A DNA stretch of 64,000 nucleotides from Pempheris klunzingeri (GCF_042242105.1 NC_092019.1:14324328-14388327); one strand, 5' to 3'. Positions 1 to 10,797 are shown, numbered from the stretch's first letter. Made by a program: numbers and translations. The notes: generated by a model from the letters alone, not told the origin.

Positions 1-211
1 AAAGGAATTTGGTGAGGAATTTCTCAATCCTCAAATCTTTTCGGTGCAAAGTGAAAAAATACACAAAAATATTTTCTTTACGAATCTAAAACCTTGTCAG
101 GAGTAGCACGTCCTTCCCAATATGTAAAGCCAACAGACCAGTGTTGTTTTTGAACCCTATTCTGAGAGCATTAACTCTACTGTCTCATGGTTTTGACTCC
201 CCTGTTTCCAG

Positions 212-450
212 ATGACCCCTCATCCAACTGGCTTCACGCGAAGCCCACCAGAAAAAAGCGTTGTCCGTATACAAAGCACCAAATCCTCGAACTGGAAAAG
301 GAGTTTCTATTTAACATGTACCTCCCCCGGGATCGTAGGTACGAGGTAGCGAGGGTCCTGAGTTTGACCGAGAGACAGGTGAAAATCTGGTTTCAGAACC
401 GCAGGATGAAGATGAAGAAAGAAAACAAAGACCGGCGGAGAGACAGTTAA
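212..450 (+). CDS. hoxa9b: Hoxa9b, last exon (homeobox exon); 5' part lies outside the window
   Basis: This exon encodes the homeodomain of a Hox9 transcription factor, a nuclear DNA-binding protein that patterns the posterior body axis and paired appendages. It begins after the acceptor tttccag (ends 211) with the last two bases of an Asp codon and ends at TAA 448-450. The Pbx-contacting Trp (SSNWLHAK) sits just before a complete 60-residue homeodomain that opens [12 protein letters not shown] and has the recognition helix [13 protein letters not shown]. The [11 protein letters not shown] arm is diagnostic of paralog group 9. Homeodomain residue 27 is Pro (NMYLPRDRR), where Hox9 proteins usually have Thr. 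The a9b assignment rests on the next gene being hoxa2b with no Hox gene between, as in teleost HoxAb clusters. Exon 1 is upstream of base 1. Confidence 0.93.
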
Positions 451-873
451 CTTGTTTTGGACTGACGGTGGATTAGGGCCTGATGGGGGAGGAGGGGGGA
501 GAGAAAAAGGGGGGCTGGGGAGGTATGTCCGTAATATTCCTGACCTGTTACACATGTTGTTGTAAAGTTTGTGTTGTTAAAACAATGCTGGATGTTTTTG
601 TTTCTCCCTCCTCTAATATATCCAGTGTTTCATGTTTGTGAGAGGACTCGTCAGAATTTAGATGTGTTGTATTTGGCGCACAGAAATAGTAGGAAACTAT
701 TTGTTAATTGCATGAAAGTATCTTTGACTACCTGAATGTCTTTCAGCTACCTATTTGAATTGTTTAAGTTATTGTTTCTGCACTCTAGATGTTTTTTTTT
801 TTTAACCCTTTTGATCCATTTGTGAAAACACTGTGCACATTTAAAATACCTCGTTGATCCTGGATTCATCCAA

Positions 874-879
874 AATAAA
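874..879 (+). terminator. Poly(A) signal AATAAA of hoxa9b
   Basis: AATAAA lies 424 bases after the hoxa9b stop codon, in AT-rich 3' UTR-like sequence, with no closer canonical hexamer seen. It is the likely 3' processing signal. Confidence 0.5.
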
Positions 880-1869
880 GAGTAGCCTAGTTTGTATAGC
901 ACATGAGAAAACGTACCATGTCTTATTGAATGGTTGTCAGTTTGCTCAATGTTAAAGCATTACACCTTTAACATAGTTTAACGAAATATATACTACAGAT
1001 TAATAAAACACAACAACTTGCTGAATTTTACTTCTGTTATTGAAAATTGAAACTTTGAAACAAAAAAAGGAATTAAACTGAAAACCCTGTTTTTATTTGA
1101 GGAAATAAGATTTAAAAGATAATCAGACTTCAGCTGCGTCTTCTGCTTTGCAACCATCGAGCTTAATGGCGCAAACAACCCAAATATGCTACAAAAAAGG
1201 CCTATCTAGATTTTTTTTGTCTCTCAGAAAGGCTTCTGTCAAACCTAATGCCATCAAGTTGCGTTTCTAATAATAACAAATATTATCTATTACAATAATA
1301 TCATTGCCGTGGAACTGAGATAGGCATCTTTATTTTATTGCAACAAGGCCAATATATTTATATATATATATTTTATTTATTTTTTTTACAGAATGGAGGC
1401 ATCCTGTTTATGTCATAATATATATATTATATATATATATAAAAGAAACTATTGCCTGCAATTACATGAATTATCTTTGGATCATTCGATTAAGAAGCTT
1501 TTACAGAAGCTTTTACAGAAATGAAACAAAAGGACAACACAGCGATGTGCTGCAACCATTTAAAAATACAAAGTGAGAGCAAATTAAAGCAATTTAAGCA
1601 ACACATTTGACAATTCACAGATTATTTTACCATATCTATTTTACTTCATTATCCTCTGAATAACGGCATGTACATGTATCTATTACGTTGTTGGACCTTT
1701 TCGCCCCTTGAACGTCCAACAAGCCAGACTAGAAGCCCTCGTGCAATAAACCACAATCACAACCTCAACTGTTTATAAGGTGCGAAAAAAGCAAAGCATG
1801 TAGAGGCTCGGGGACCTCGGCCAGTCAAATATGTGATATTGTTGTAGGACAGGCCTGGAGCACTGGGGT

Positions 1870-1871
<2 letters not shown>

Positions 1872-1924
<53 letters not shown>
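1872..1924. repeat. (CA)n microsatellite
   Basis: About 26 uninterrupted CA units. It creates spurious Cys/Val-rich reading frames on the minus strand. Confidence 0.97.
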
Positions 1925-1927
<3 letters not shown>

Positions 1928-2077
1928 GCAGAGGGAATAGCAGGGCTGCAGATGGGTCTGTCTTAAGACGTCTAATTACTTTACAGCCGTCCACCAACAA
2001 TTAGACTGTCTCGGCGCAGAAACATCCGTTTGTTGTTTTGTTGCAGGGGAGCTCTCAGGTCAACAGTCAGCAGACAC

Positions 2078-2084
2078 ACACACG

Positions 2085-2126
<42 letters not shown>

Positions 2127-2135
2127 CACACACTA
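2078..2135. repeat. Interrupted (CA)n microsatellite
   Basis: A CA run with several CG interruptions (cacgcacg). It lies only 150 bases after another CA array, so the two may share an origin. Confidence 0.95.
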
Positions 2136-2652
2136 ACACAACAGCATGTTTCACACACTGAGATCGTTTCCAAATAGATTCCACCGCACACATCACTTTA
2201 TTTATGTTGAAAACGACATAGTTCAGAGTTCCGCAGAAGTGGCAGTCTAAAGGACATGAGTGCAACACCAGTGTCCTGAGGATGGAGTCAGTGCTCCGCG
2301 CCCAGCTGGCTGCTGCTGAGCTCTGACTGCCAGCAGGTGGAGGCAGCGGCTCATCTGAGGAACAATGCTCCAACTGCATGATGCGTTCACGGCACACCGA
2401 GACCACTCCCCATTTATTACAGACCTGCACCAGTTGTGTCGTTTTCCTCGTAAATCGTCAAATTCTGCTGCGTGTTCTGTTTCCTTTAATCGTCATCTGT
2501 GACATAAATTGCTCTGTAAAGATCCTTATTTAATTAAAGTGGGGGTCTGTTTGGCCAGGGGTTCCTTTACTTTTTATTGCTGCTTCTCAGAAAAGCACAA
2601 AATACTTTATCAAATGACTCCATCTTGTACTTGTGAATAGTTCTAGTAGTTT

Positions 2653-2720
2653 TAGTGGTTCTCAACCTGGGGTCTGAGGACACCCAGGGGTCCTCAATGG
2701 GGTTCCAGGAGGCTCAGAAA
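2653..2720 (+). mobile_element. 5' end of a hAT-type non-autonomous element (fragment)
   Basis: The stretch agtggttctcaacctgggg, followed by a G-rich 'ggggtcctcaatgggg' phrase, has the terminal signature of abundant teleost hAT-type MITEs. The related and better preserved copy is at 12870. A matching right terminus was not found, so this is called a decayed fragment. Confidence 0.5.
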
Positions 2721-3064
2721 AAGAAGGAATATTTTGATTTGACCATCTGCTAAAAGTTAGCCCAATGAGAGAAAGTATAATAATCACTCTTGTGTGCATA
2801 GGTTTCATTTTCTTCACTCCTAATCTGCCAATTTACATTAAATGTAGTTACGGAATAACAAAACCTTATCAGACAGGGATCCCTGTCCTGATGCGTCTTA
2901 TCAAATACAGGTCTGTGGCATGATGTGTATCAGTTTGAGGGTCCTTGATACTGAACTAACATGGATTTAAAGGAATAAAATGTAATTAACAAATATGCAA
3001 CCGTGAACAGATGTGTATAGAAACCTAAAGTGAAGTGAAAGACTGACATGATGATTAGAGATCA

Positions 3065-3120
3065 TACATACATACATACATACATACATACATACATACA
3101 TACATACATACATACATACA
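3065..3120. repeat. (CATA)n microsatellite
   Basis: About 14 tandem CATA units, followed by a short CA run. Confidence 0.97.
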
Positions 3121-4350
3121 CACACATCGTCATCACTTCTCTTTTCTCAGGAACTGGAGCTAACCGGACCCCAGCTGAGCAATGAACTTGAGCTCCTAAA
3201 AAGCGAGAGATACCCCAAACCTTCCCTCGTTTCCTGGTTTCCCTCAACATCCCTCTAACTTCTCTCCACCTCACCCTTCCCCTCCCTCTCTCGCCCTCAA
3301 AGGTCACCCACATGCAACTCATTAAGTCCCTTATTCCTTTTTTTTTTGGAAAACTGTAACAATATTAAAGACAACTGATATCCCTGTGATTAGATAGTGA
3401 TATATCACTATACAACCTTCAGTAAGTCTCCTCGGTCAGAACAGAGAACAGTGCTGTCTGCAGAAGGCATTCCTGCCTGATCCCCATGAATGTTTGGCTG
3501 GATATCCTCCATGCAAACAGACGTTTGCCGTGCCATGCTGCAGAAAAACAGAAAGTTGCTTGGAGGTTATTTGTGGTGACCTCTCATGCCCCTCATACAT
3601 CAAACCTCATGACACCGCTGGTGACAGAGGAGGCTACAAGTGAACTCTGGAGGAGAAGTTCAGGGGAGTAAAGTCATGAGCACATGAGGGTCTGTTTCAT
3701 CCACTTATCCTCTCTGCCAATAGTCCGTTGTTGCTAAGTGAACTCACTATCCACTTCCAGAAGTGGATGCAGATAGTCAGGTTACTTCTATGATATGTGT
3801 GTGTGTGTTAAATAGACCTAAAGCTTCTTTGCAGATAATTTTTTGAGCAATATTGAACCAGATTAATGCAGTTTTAAGGAAACAGACTCTCCAGTTTCAC
3901 CTAAAACGTACATTCCCAAATCCATTTTTGTACATTTTTTTTCATCAATCTCAGATGCATTTTAAATTATGTTATTTGCCTTGAACTCTTCACATATATG
4001 TTTGCCTTTACCTTCATGGCAACTGAGAAGTGACCTTTGAATAAAAGAGGCAGGGGGTTGACAGACAGGGTGGTCTCTCTCTTGTAAGGTGAGCTATCTT
4101 GGAAGTAAGCTATTCTTTTATTCCTCTGCCATAATACCACATTTTTTATTATCCTGTGTTTTATTAATTCTTTAGTTGACCATATCAATGTTTTTTTTTT
4201 TTTTTTTCAGTTTTCACGATATTTCTGCATATGTTGTGTTTGATTTGCGGCCCTTAAACGCGCCTGGCGTAGAATCTTCCCATGAATCCAAAGGGCTTAA
4301 TGAATAAAAGTGTATATGAAAATCCTGACGTGAACACTGCTTTGTTTCCA

Positions 4351-4382
<32 letters not shown>
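4351..4382. repeat. (CA)n microsatellite
   Basis: Simple CA array of about 16 units in the hoxa9b-hoxa2b spacer. Confidence 0.95.
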
Positions 4383-4386
<4 letters not shown>

Positions 4387-7129
4387 GGCTGGACGCTAAA
4401 TGTGTTTTCCAGAAGGACTACTTGGATTGAACATACCACTGTATTTTTTCCCCCCACAGGCAGAATACGATGTGATATATGATATAATACAGCGTTGGTG
4501 ACGGAAACAACGTGCAATAAACACGTTTATAAACACGTTCAATCATGTCACCAAATATAATTTAAAATGTCATGACCTCCGTGCAAAAATCATAATAAAC
4601 GCACAATAAACACGTAATTGCGCCCAAAATAATTCACATTAAAAAAGAAGAAAAAAAAAAAGCATCAGTACATTTTACACAATAAAAAACAAAACCAGAT
4701 TTTGGTAATTGTTGAATTTTTTTATTTTATTCCGTCTGGTTAAACATTTGGATCACACTCACCATAAATGAAAAATAATTCCTCAAGACAATTAAGGCTA
4801 ACCGTGGTAACAGAAATATGTTTTCTTAAAAACAGTCAGTGGTCGCAGGTTTGGCCTGCTTGCTTCCCAGATGTCTCTTCTTGTCTGGGAACAGACGGGA
4901 AACGTGTCTCTCCTGCTCTCAGCTCCTCCAGACACTCGTCTTCTGTCTGTCTGTATTCGTTCAAAACAAGCAGCAGAATGTGGCTTCGTGTCTGTACAGC
5001 CCCGGAGAAGAACAGCAGACATAAATCAAAACGTAGCTGCACTATAAAATGTCCAATGTGTTGAAGCCTCTGCATGCAGTCTTCAGGTTGTATTTCATCA
5101 AATACTGCAGATGTATATTTGTCTCGCAGGAGGCTCTTTGTTCCCTTTGTATCGTTGTTTGCTCTGTTTTCTACACCTGTGTCCATTTTGAACACTGTCA
5201 GTATAAACCATCATTTATCTGCAGATATCTAATGTCCAGGCACAGTAAGCAAAGGTGGCAATATTAGATGATAATGTAGAGAAATAACCACAAATGGAAT
5301 TGGTTAAATTTGAAGTAAATGTAGTTCATTTCTAAGTCAGTTATTTCTCACTATTATTAGAGCCTAATATTAACACATCATTCGTTCTCTGGATTTGTCC
5401 CATATTCGGAGTGCACCCTTACAAATAAAGATTAGATAATACACACAGTAATATGCAGTCAAATAAAACATATTTCCAGCAAATGTGGTAGAACTGAATT
5501 ATTGTAAACCGAACAGGCCAGAGAAAGCCTTGTTCACGGGGACTCTGACATGGAGAAAGGTATGAGACTGAATGGGATATCTGCTGAATGCCAACACCCA
5601 CTCACCTCGGCAAACAATTGATCCTATGAAAAAGCTGCTCCGTTCGTTTCTATACCACTAACCAAGTCCGTTCCTCTCCTCTCTGCTTTTTTTCTGTGTC
5701 AGTAAAGTCCTTTTTGGAAACGAAAAAGCGACAGATTTTCGTCTTTAGATAGATTTCTGATTTATTATCGAACGAGTGAGAGAGAGAAAAAAAAACGCTT
5801 AGTGCGTAATGGCCGTGCGTCTCATCTGTGCCTCGAAAGAAATCCCTAAATTCCCTAATTGAAAACTTCTCTTACAGCCTACCCAGAGTCTGGTTGTCCT
5901 CTTCCTGGCCATATATGATCTAAGGGAGTCTTAGATGGTTTAAACGTGTTCTTAGGGCAGGGAGCTGTCAGACCTTTTGGTGAGAAAGATTGATCACACA
6001 CAGGCTACCAGGGCTCTTTGTTTAGAGCCTGAGCAATAAACAGCCATCAGATCCCCACCTTTCCTCTGCTTCACACCACAGTGGCAAATCATTCCTCCTC
6101 TCTCCTCTATGTTATAACCAATAATGCTGGAGTGGGTGGATGATGGCTTGGGTCAACGTTATCCCTACAGGTGAAATAAAATAATGAAATGGGATGTGGA
6201 ACAGGAAGCGTTAAACTGGGAAATGATGACAAATGCCTGTCTAATAATCCAATGATTTCTTACACTGACACAACATATTGTTTTTTCAGTAGGTCTCCCA
6301 TGAAGACATCGATGATAAAGTTACATATAATAACATAAAATATTGGGTGGTTTAGATCGCAAATTGTGCCAACATCAGATCAACGCAAAATCACAATGAA
6401 ATCAAAAAATAATTTCTCTCTCTCTCGCTCTCTCTTTCACCATTTATGTCTATCTATCTGTCTGCCTCTCCCGTGTGGTGTGTGTGTGTGTGGGTGTGTG
6501 GGTGTTGGGGGAGGGGTGGACATGTTGTTGGGTGTCTGGTGCAGCTTTCCTCTCCAGGCAAACCTTCAAGGAAGTCTCAAGATTAACGCCTTGGCACTGA
6601 TAACGACTGTGGGCGTCGCCGCGTTGTGAGACACAAATGTGACTGCTGACATGATTTGTGAAGTGCCAGGCTACCAATAAACGCATATAGGGCAATACAA
6701 GTGCACACACACGCGCGTAACCGCACGGCAGACTGCGGGGACGCGCAAAGAAGGCACGGCTTTTGGGTGCCTTTTCGGGAGGGGGTGACTTGGGGTGGGT
6801 GGGTGGGGGGGAGTAGCGAACAAACTGACCCAAAAAAATGTGTAAATAAAGCAACCCCTACCCCCGGAATGAGGCGTTACCCCTCCGACTTTCTCGATCA
6901 ATCACAGGGGACAGTGGCTTCTTTTGATAAAAACCCCAAATTGTCATTGGGCAGATGCAATCATGTGACAAGCAGCACGGTCTAATTCCAACCATGTCCT
7001 CATGAAAGCAATAGTTTATGGCACAGCGGTCTCCATGCGACTATATCAGTTTAGCAGTTTATGGAAATAAACTGCTCATTAATCTGAATTAATTTAAGAC
7101 AGCGAGTTTTTCAAGACAAGGAGGAGGAG

Positions 7130-8646
7130 ATGAATTACGAATTTGGGCGAGAAAGTGGTTTTATCAACAGCCAGCCGTCGCTCGCTGAGTGCCTGACATC
7201 TCTCACTAACCCTGTCGGTGATGCATTTCAAAGTTCATCAATCAAGAGCTCGGCGCTTTCACAGTCGACACTGATTCCTCCTCCTTTTGAGCAGACCTTC
7301 CCCGGCCTGAACCCGGGCATCCACCCACGCCACAGCCGCTCAAAGCAGGCTCTGAAGGGCTGCAGCCCGCTGCAGGCTGCATCCCTTCCCCCGGAGTACC
7401 CGTGGATGAAGGAGAAGAAAAGCATCAAGAGAAACCAGGCTGCTGCTGCTGCTGCTGCTTCTGCTTCTGCTGCTTCTGCTGCTGCGACAACGACTGACTC
7501 CCCACCACTCTACTTCTCCCCCCAAGGCAAGACATGATGATTAATAACCTCCATGCAAAAGGCTCCTCATTGTCTGAGGATTCCCCTCTGCAAGGAGCTG
7601 CATCCCGGGACCTGTGCAGCGTGGGCGTCCCTTTAAGCCAGTATAGGATTTTGATTTAAACATGCTTAATCTCATCAAGTAACGCACTGACTTGTGATGC
7701 AGTGTAAGAGTGTTAATGTTTGACAGTAATGGAGAGTGATAGATTATTCTTACACGGGCCAGCAGCTGGCATGTTCATTAATCTTCACCCTCCGTCCTGT
7801 CCTGTCCACGCAGACCCATCATATTCTGCCGGGGGCCCATAAATCTTCCAAGTCCTCGTGCTTGCTTGCCACAAGTTTCACCCCATAGAGCTTGTTTTTC
7901 TCCACACATACAAACACACACATACAACTGCGCTGCCAGATTTTCTGTGATTAAAAAGTAATATTTTTTCTTTTTTTCTAGGTTCACCAGAGGTACTAGA
8001 GGTTGGTGATGGCGGCGGAGGGGCATCCCGGAGGTTGAGGACTGCGTACACCAACACCCAACTTCTGGAGCTGGAGAAGGAGTTTCATTTTAACAAATAC
8101 CTGTGCAGACCGAGGCGAGTGGAAATAGCTGCGTTGCTGGATTTAACAGAGAAGCAGGTGAAAGTGTGGTTTCAGAACAGGAGGATGAAGCACAAGAGGC
8201 AGACCCACTGCAAGGAGAACCGGGACAGTGAGGGGAAATACGCGTGTCTGGACGACGGGCCGGAGGACGAGTTTGAGCAGGCGGCGGACGGCAGCGCAGC
8301 CGGGACGCTCCTGGAGAGCGAGAGGTATTTCCACCAGAATACTTCACACAATGGGGACAACCAAAGTCCGGCGGTTACGCCTTTGAACAGCAATGAGAAA
8401 AATCTGAAACATTTTCCTAACTCGGCTCCCACTGTTCCTATCTGCGTGTCAACAATAGGCCCGGACAATGATAATTCCTCCGGCCTGGACGTTTCTTTGC
8501 AGGATTTCCAAGTTTTCTCATCCTCCTCCTCTTTCTCACCAAGTTTGTCAGATTCAACACAAAGTCCTCTGACTTTATCATCCGAAACATTTGACCTTTT
8601 CTCAGAAACACTCACAACAATCGACTTGCAAAACTTAAGCTATTGA
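7130..8646 (+). CDS. hoxa2b: Hoxa2b homeobox transcription factor, complete (2 exons)
   Basis: Hox2 factor of the nucleus that sets hindbrain segment and second pharyngeal arch identity. Coding exons: 7130-7526 and 7982-8646 (353 aa; mammalian Hoxa2 is about 376). The N-terminus [20 protein letters not shown] is the Hox2 family start and fixes the ATG. The YPWM Pbx-binding hexapeptide is at residues 90-93. An Ala/Ser/Thr tract from GCT/TCT codons covers residues 104-122. The homeodomain is residues 148-207 ([19 protein letters not shown], then [14 protein letters not shown]). The C-terminus keeps the Hox2 tail [12 protein letters not shown]. Joining at 7526/7982 gives SPQ-GSPEV in frame, which requires a GC donor (AAG|GCAAGA) and a normal ctag acceptor. 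Similarity to Hoxa2 was judged from memory, but the identification is secure. Confidence 0.97.
7439..7497 (+). repeat. GCT/TCT trinucleotide tract coding Ala/Ser in hoxa2b exon 1
   Basis: Seven GCT codons are followed by mixed TCT and GCT codons, then GCG and three Thr codons. The tract encodes A7 followed by mixed Ser/Ala and TTT, between the YPWM motif and the homeodomain. It is probably length-variable. Confidence 0.9.
7527..7981 (+). promoter_or_regulatory. hoxa2b intron with candidate hindbrain (rhombomere) control motifs
   Basis: This 455-bp intron holds two bipartite Hox/Pbx-type motifs, TGATTAAT (7538-7545) and TGATAGAT (7737-7744). A Meis/Prep-type TGACAG (7721-7726) lies 10 bases before the second. 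A perfect EGR/Krox20 consensus GCGTGGGCG is at 7619-7627. In amniotes the Hoxa2 intron is known to carry a Hoxb1-dependent rhombomere-4 module built from Hox/Pbx and Prep/Meis sites, so these motifs are where such an element would be expected. The motifs are seen directly; function and conservation are inferred. Confidence 0.55.
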
Positions 8647-8689
8647 AATATGTCATTCTGTCTTTAATTCTTGTCTTGGGTTTTATATA

Positions 8690-8693
<4 letters not shown>

Positions 8694-8725
<32 letters not shown>

Positions 8726-8733
8726 CACACACA

Positions 8734-8777
<44 letters not shown>
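8694..8777. repeat. Compound (TA)n(CA)n(TA)n microsatellite in the hoxa2b 3' UTR
   Basis: A TA run, a CA run and a second TA run are arranged symmetrically starting about 50 bases after the hoxa2b stop. The two TA arms could pair in the transcript. Confidence 0.93.
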
Positions 8778-8779
<2 letters not shown>

Positions 8780-8932
8780 GTGAGGGAATTGAAATGAATA
8801 GATCTCACATAAGGTAAGTTAAAGCAACAACAACAAAGCTACTATTTAGCCTATATTGGGGCAATTTATGGCTGCAAGAGGACGCTAACAGTTTATTTTT
8901 ATATGGATGACTGAGCAGAATATTTTTCTTGA

Positions 8933-8938
8933 AATAAA
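8933..8938 (+). terminator. Poly(A) signal AATAAA of hoxa2b
   Basis: AATAAA lies 287 bases after the hoxa2b stop (context ttgaaataaaag). It is the first canonical hexamer downstream. Confidence 0.6.
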
Positions 8939-9399
8939 AGTTTACATTGATTGGAATTAGCAGCGCTATGTTGTCTTATTTCACGACACGAGAGTAAATT
9001 TGGACATTACAGCATCGAAATATATTTCAGAATATTTGCCGTAACACAAATGAATTCATGCATATAATCCCCACAGTATTCAAACAAGGAGTGTATGAAC
9101 GGTTTCATCTTAAAGCAGGAGGATATTTTCTAAAGTTGATATGTTCTTGTGGTGCAGTATTGATTTTACAATCTAAAAACAATCAGCCAAATAGATGCAG
9201 TGAGCACAGACAAACACAAACAAGAATAAATTACAGTTTCATCTGAGTTTTTTTTTTCTTAATTCTCATAGGTTTATTTCTTTATATTCTGTCAGCGTGA
9301 CAATGGTATTTGTGTACACTTAAGTGATTCATCTGACCAGAAGAAAGAGGAGATTGATTTTCTCTGCATGTTTAAACGCCAGAAAAGGAACATTTGCAG

Positions 9400-9640
9400 T
9401 GAGAATTGCCTGCTAGGAGTCCCAGGCCAAAAGCTATGACTTTTCTCGGCTCTCTAATTAAATTTTATTGCCTATAAAACTCACAGCGCTGAGGGTGCTT
9501 GTTTATGGCCTGATCGGCAATGTAATACAATCTTTTTGAATTAAGAATCGCGCCTTAAGTCATTGCGGTTTTTCCAAAACTTTTTATGATTTAAATTGAT
9601 TTAAGGTGAATTAAAAGCAGCCGACTTAAGACTTTCTTTT
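9400..9640. promoter_or_regulatory. Candidate conserved non-coding element 3' of hoxa2b
   Basis: A dense, non-repetitive stretch with several AT-rich homeodomain-type cores (ctaattaaattttat, gaattaag, gatttaaattgattt). It also contains ttgcctataaaactcaca and gtttatggcctgatcgg. Composition and location suggest a Hox-cluster regulatory element. No conservation test was possible. Confidence 0.3.
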
Positions 9641-9979
9641 TCCAAATTGGTTGAAATTATTACTTGTTAAAAAATGGCGCAGTTGCAAAAATTAGCCCAT
9701 GGTCACATATCAGGCAAACCGCAGAATGTATTTATCCTGTTTACTGATAGAAAATTGTTGTATACCAATAAAGATACATTAATGTTGATCTGGACCAAAC
9801 GGTCTTCATCCACGTTCAACATCTCATTTACAGCTGAAGGAATTCTTCTCCGCACCGACTAGTTGAATCTCGGCTTGATGAAGAGCAAATAGAGAAGCGT
9901 TGGCCACGATGCAACAGCCATTTTTGTATGATATTAAATGTTTAGGGAAAATGTACTGATGGTGAACAGCTAAAGTCAA

Positions 9980-10330
9980 AGATTGCTCCGGGAATCTGAA
10001 GATTAACAATCACACTGATTAATTATTCTGAGAGTCTGCAGGGAGCAGGATTCATTTATTGGCTCTCTGTGCTGCTCTCAGGACGCTGCTTGTTGGAGCC
10101 TCATAGCAATAACTAAAAAAAGGTGAAGTGAGGTGGTGAACTGCTACTCCTACTGGGACAAGGTATATTAATTGATGGCTAATTGTGATAATTTTAAAAA
10201 CAAGGACTAATGAGGGCGATTATTGAAAGCCCAGGAGGCAGAGAGGCAGTCAGATTTAGTTTGGTGCTGCAGCCTCTGAGCTAATTTTAATTATTAAGAC
10301 TGCGCCTGTATGTCAGTACAGGCAAGACTG
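9980..10330. promoter_or_regulatory. Candidate conserved non-coding element 3' of hoxa2b (second block)
   Basis: Non-repetitive sequence with clustered ATTA-type cores (gattaattattctg, ttaattgatggctaattg, ttttaattattaag). This density of homeodomain-type cores is unlike the neighbouring DNA. The call is inference only. Confidence 0.28.
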
Positions 10331-10784
10331 CCCACAAGCACTCTCTCCTGATATGTTTATATTTCTAAAACGGTCCATCCACTTAGTCCATAGAATACTA
10401 CCAGTCCCCTCTTATGAGCACAAAATAAAACATGTATCATACTTTACCCTTTTTTCATTCATTCACAGGTTTTATGCATATTCAATCATAAAGAACTGAC
10501 AAAATCAGACATTCGTGAATTTGATCATGCCATTTCTTTATTATGTATGGTTGCATGAAACCGTTTGGTGCTTCCACCTCGCTGGCCAATACAGCTGCAG
10601 TCAACATGCATTGAGTTGATTACAAACATGTAATGAGTGATAAAAAGTTAAGGAACCAATCACAGGGAGGAGTCTGTGGGATGACGATGAGGAGTAGATG
10701 AAGCTTTATGGGAAACTAGATACAACACTGTGCCAGCAGATCCCTCCCTCCACCCACACACACACAACACACACGCACACACAC

Positions 10785-10797
10785 AGGTCAGAGGTCA
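10785..10797 (+). promoter_or_regulatory. Perfect DR1 nuclear-receptor motif
   Basis: Two AGGTCA half-sites are separated by one base (AGGTCAGAGGTCA), directly after a CA-rich run. DR1 elements bind RXR, RAR/RXR, PPAR/RXR, HNF4 and COUP-TF type receptors. It lies 2.1 kb 3' of hoxa2b, in the area where retinoic acid response elements are found 3' of Hox1 genes, although those are mostly DR5 or DR2. Confidence 0.4.

Larger units (their letters stand above)
880..7129. other. hoxa9b-hoxa2b spacer; no homeobox found
   Basis: No reading frame here encodes a homeodomain or a Hox hexapeptide, so hoxa3, a4, a5, a6 and a7 are absent from this cluster copy. Most of the left half (0.9-5 kb) is AT-rich and full of microsatellites and repeat debris. 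The right half (about 5.7-7.1 kb) is less repetitive. It includes a GC-richer stretch at 6600-6880 and the proximal hoxa2b promoter. A TGTGGGCG motif at 6609-6616 resembles a Krox20/EGR site about 0.5 kb upstream of the hoxa2b start. I saw no recognisable mir-10 or mir-196 mature sequence. Confidence 0.7.

Noticed and set aside
1773-2430. Minus-strand open frames of 75 and 149 codons
   Set aside because: They run through CA microsatellites (VCVCVC tracts) and show no domain or splice context.
451-7129. Hox cluster microRNAs (mir-10, mir-196) in the spacer
   Set aside because: Scanning by eye for the mature sequences on both strands found no match.
7340-8615. Antisense frames over hoxa2b exons
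   Set aside because: They are shadows of the hoxa2b coding sequence, with Ser/Arg-rich readings of the Ala tract and homeobox.
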